This document shows, piece after piece, positions 61,913 through 64,000 of a stretch of 64,000 nucleotides of DNA. Within the stretch, counting starts at the first letter, position 1, and the number at the start of each line of letters is the position of its first letter. Under the pieces are notes generated by a model. It saw only the letters and a program-made list of their open reading frames with translations. It had not been told where the DNA came from and made no database searches. A program made the translations under genes and the position numbers. Origin of the DNA: Pseudoscleropodium purum (Eukaryota; Streptophyta; Bryopsida; Hypnales; Brachytheciaceae); NCBI GenBank assembly GCA_963969395.1, contig OZ017801.1, forward strand, positions 2,420,501-2,484,500, given 5' to 3'.

Positions 61913-64000
61913 TTAGAAGGGGGTGTACTTTCTTAATGTACATGTCACATAGTGATGTCCATAGTTATATTGTCATCCACAATCTGGTCATCTCATCCAA
62001 CATTTTTTAATTCAAAGTTTTTTGGCAAAAATCTTCACGTTTAGTTGCCATTTTTTAGTCAAATTTGTTTTTGGTGCAATCTGGCATCAGAAAGCTAAAA
62101 AAAAGCCTTAACCTGTTTGATTGAGCCCCCTGAGGAAATACGGGATAACTTATGAGTTAGAAGGACACCCTCGATTCCTTGTGACCCACAACATGCACAT
62201 AAACCAGTTGTCTGCTCTTACAGCGGGTTTTTTTTTTAACAAATGAAAAAACCATTGCATTAAAAAAAAATACAATACAAAACAATGAAGCCAGACGGCT
62301 GGACAATGAAGAGAAATGAGCACAGACTAAAAGGAAACCAATTGAAACTAAGTGAAAATAAAAGGAAAAGGGTTGTTGTTGTTCCAAACGACATGATCTC
62401 AATCCCTAGAGGCTAGAGTAAGTCAAATATTATCAAAATTCCGCCAAATGTCATTGGATTATCAAGGTTGTTGATGCATTGCCAAGTTGGCCTTCAATTG
62501 CGCTACACGGATAGAGTCTTAAAGTGACCTTTGAAGAGATGATTGCATATTTGGGAAGCTAATAAACTCCTTGAACATTTTTCAGTTAATTTTTGTGGAG
62601 AGAAAAATAGAATTGGCATCTAGACCAAGTCATTTCATATTTTTTGAACTTTTGTGGAATTAGTTACGAATTTTTGAAGTTGAAACACAATGGTCTCTAG
62701 AAGCAACCACCTTTTAAAATGTACACTATTAGTATGTTGAAGAAAACAAAATGTATCTTTGTGTTAGTGGTTGCTTTAAAAGCACCCTACTCTATTTTAA
62801 TATCTTTGATAGTTAGTAGGTGCATGCTCATAATGGAGCAAAAGTTATGCCATCCTAAATACAATTTACACATTGTCAAGCAAAAAAAGAGATGAATCCA
62901 CAAAAACTTTGAATTCAATTTTTTTTCCTACATAGATCATTTTTTGTCTACATGAAGAGTTTTGATTCATTCTATTTGGATTAGTAATGTGAAAATTATG
63001 GACAATCTTGTTTTTAAGCAATCTAAGCATCTTTTAGAAAAAATAACTCATTCGGGATTCATTTTTAATATAATTTCTACAATTTTTCAAAAAAAATTGT
63101 TTCTTCAAGTAAAATTTTCTTGCTAGAAATCTCACCATTGACTTATTGTGTTTCAATTCCAACCTAGAGCTATTAATTTAGATTTTTCTTCAATCTAAAA
63201 CCTATTTTTACTTAACAATTTTTTATTGAGAAAAAATTAAGGTTTTCTTCCTTTAATATTTTTTTAGACTTTCAGTTCTATTCTCCAACATAGGTTTTCT
63301 GTAATTCAACATTTGTAGTGAACAAATTTTAAGCTAAGAAGATTCAAAGCCTTCAAATGTAGGCATGCAAGGTAAAAAAAATCCCAATTTTTTTAACTTC
63401 AAATCTAAATATTTTGCAATCCACGCAATCAAAGTTTATGAAGTATTTTCCACATATTCACTTATATCAAAATACTAGTCTAGTGCAAGATCCTATAGTT
63501 CAAAATGCAAAAAAAATAATTTCTAAAATTTTTGTACTTCCCAATAAAAATGGTAGTTTTGTGTGGAATTTGATGAATAAAAGACCTTGGAACTTTAGGG
63601 GTTAGGAATACAAGTTTTTTCACCTTATTCAAATAGATTTTATTGCTTTGAATCTTATTCACTTAAAATTTTTGCACTACTAGTATTGAATTTTTATTTT
63701 CTTAAGTTGAAGAATTGAGTTGAGAGTCTTGGAAAAAAAATTCCAAAAAAATACATTTAATTTTCACTCATGAAAAAATTAATTAAAAATAATTTTGAAT
63801 AGAAGGAGGTCCAAGATTGAAAGAAAAACTAAACCATTAATAGCTTGAAGATTGAATTGAAACTAATTCTAATGGTGAAATTGTTCTTGCAAGAGATCTT
63901 GAATTTTTGAATTTTTGTTTTTGAAAATTTGTAAAAATTAAGTTAAAAAATAAATTGTACATGTAATTTTTTCAAGAAGATGCTTTGATTGCCCCTAAAA
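61913..64000. other. Non-coding, AT-rich, outside the array
   Basis: No gene is seen. A T-run followed by AACAAATGAAAAAACCATTGC near 62230-62260 resembles the reverse complement of a retroelement 3' tail seen elsewhere in the window. The last 1.2 kb is very AT-rich with only spurious short frames. Confidence 0.6.

Overview
The window is nuclear DNA from a eukaryote, almost certainly a land plant. It is AT-rich with long non-coding tracts, the genes have introns with GT-AG borders, and the recognisable genes are a plant-type LRR-Roc-COR (ROCO/TORNADO1-like) protein, a POC1-type centriolar WD40 protein and fragments of importin beta-1. POC1 belongs to centriole and basal-body assembly, so it points to a lineage with swimming sperm (bryophyte, lycophyte, fern or cycad/Ginkgo). 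A bryophyte is my best guess, but the sequence does not settle it.

The whole window is built from a diverged segmental tandem duplication. The ancestral unit appears to be: importin-beta fragment (minus) - ROCO gene (minus) - shared 5' flank - POC1 (plus) - a 4 kb tail with an inverted-repeat element. Unit 0 (1-19741) has all parts. Unit 1 (19741-49755) has lost the importin head, and its POC1 is torn apart by extra DNA of about 2.8, 7.0 and 1.4 kb. Unit 2 (from 49756) has the importin fragment and ROCO, but POC1 is not seen before the window ends.

The three ROCO copies share a three-exon structure: exon 1 encodes an N-terminal hydrophobic anchor plus LRRs, exon 2 the Roc GTPase and the main part of the COR domain, exon 3 the end of COR, a coiled coil and a C-terminal domain. 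The first intron splits the P-loop codon of the GTPase. Only the middle copy (20625-26151) is intact, encoding a 1371-residue protein. The left copy has a nonsense codon just before the P-loop and two frameshifts. The right copy has a nonsense codon that removes the last 83 residues.

The most interesting signal is where the ROCO copies differ. Roc-COR and the N-terminus are nearly identical, whereas differences concentrate in short blocks around the LxLxx strands of the LRRs, leaving the structural leucines unchanged. That is the pattern of a diversifying recognition surface, as in plant immune receptors. A tandem, membrane-anchored, hypervariable LRR-GTPase family is therefore a reasonable hypothesis for an under-described receptor system.

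The POC1 copy at 10940-15642 keeps 12 exons in perfect frame from the second WD repeat to the conserved C-terminal motif, but its first WD repeat is missing. Other items are a Stowaway-like MITE with an empty site in the paralogous copy, a 0.5 kb inverted-repeat family with three copies, a separate ~200 bp hairpin at 61714-61912, microsatellite expansions, and rearrangement-prone short repeats in the ROCO 5' flanks. No tRNA, rRNA or CRISPR array was seen.
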